NCBI RefSeq assembly: GCF_963576545.1
Contig: NC_083654.1
Span: forward strand, 21,336,622 to 21,400,621
Length of the DNA stretch: 64,000 bases
Source: Limanda limanda
Taxonomy: Eukaryota > Chordata > Actinopteri > Pleuronectiformes > Pleuronectidae
Direction: 5' to 3'
The position numbers and the translations under genes were made by a program. Position 1 is the first letter of the stretch; each line of letters begins with the position of its first letter. Positions 63,894 through 64,000 of this stretch are shown piece after piece. A model generated the notes under the pieces. The model was not told the DNA's origin and searched no databases. It was given only the letters and a program-made list of their open reading frames with translations.

Positions 63894-64000
63894 AACGATC
63901 ACGGCCGCATTAGTCTGAGCAGAGTTTAATTACAGTAAACTAATGAGTCCAGTGTGGATGAGATTACAGATCTGAAATCTGGTTTGTTTCACAGCACAGA

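Overview
The window looks like a stretch of a teleost fish genome. It has spliced vertebrate genes with short introns and GT/AG junctions, very abundant microsatellites (CA/TG, GA/CT, GATA, TCC and an octamer), and short DNA transposons and non-LTR retrotransposon tails of the kind common in fish. There is no operon structure or ribosome-binding-site organisation, and no rRNA, tRNA or CRISPR array was recognised.

Layout. 1-14.3 kb is intergenic and rich in mobile elements: a solo retroviral-type LTR (877-1321), a TTAA-flanked MITE (4864-5177), a CpG-rich CCAAT-box promoter with a possible short first exon (about 5345-5844), a diverged direct duplication (3.2 and 7.3 kb) and a hAT-type element carrying a BED-finger ORF (11561-12350). 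At 14537-15703 (minus strand) is an intact, intronless IFT57-like gene, lying in an incomplete tandem duplication. From 15.9 to 20.0 kb come repeats, including a CA tract facing a TG tract. From 20037 to 38872 (plus strand) lies an eight-exon gene for a Shisa-family AMPA/GABA-A receptor auxiliary protein, best matching SHISA7 (685 codons; all junctions join in frame; C-terminus EVTV). Its introns are filled with tandem arrays, a second BED-hAT copy, another hAT element with a perfect 8-bp target-site duplication, and non-LTR retrotransposon tails. A long 3' UTR probably ends near 42.8 kb. At 44.46-45.01 kb is a CpG-island non-coding exon, followed by a one-exon coding region at 49895-53908 for a 1337-aa protein with 12 C2H2 zinc fingers, best placed as ZNF865-like. 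Near 58.3-59.25 kb is a further CpG-rich promoter with the first coding exon of an unidentified plus-strand gene that leaves the window. 59.25-64 kb holds only repeats and intron-like sequence, including a tandem duplication at the end.

How it fits together. SHISA7 and ZNF865 both lie in human 19q13.42, so the window looks like the fish counterpart of that block. IFT57 is on another human chromosome (3q13). Together with its lack of introns, this suggests that it arrived here by retrotransposition. The genes do not form one pathway: one is synaptic (shisa7), one ciliary (ift57-like), one a probable nuclear DNA-binding protein (znf865-like). All homology calls are from recognition of protein motifs; no database search was run.
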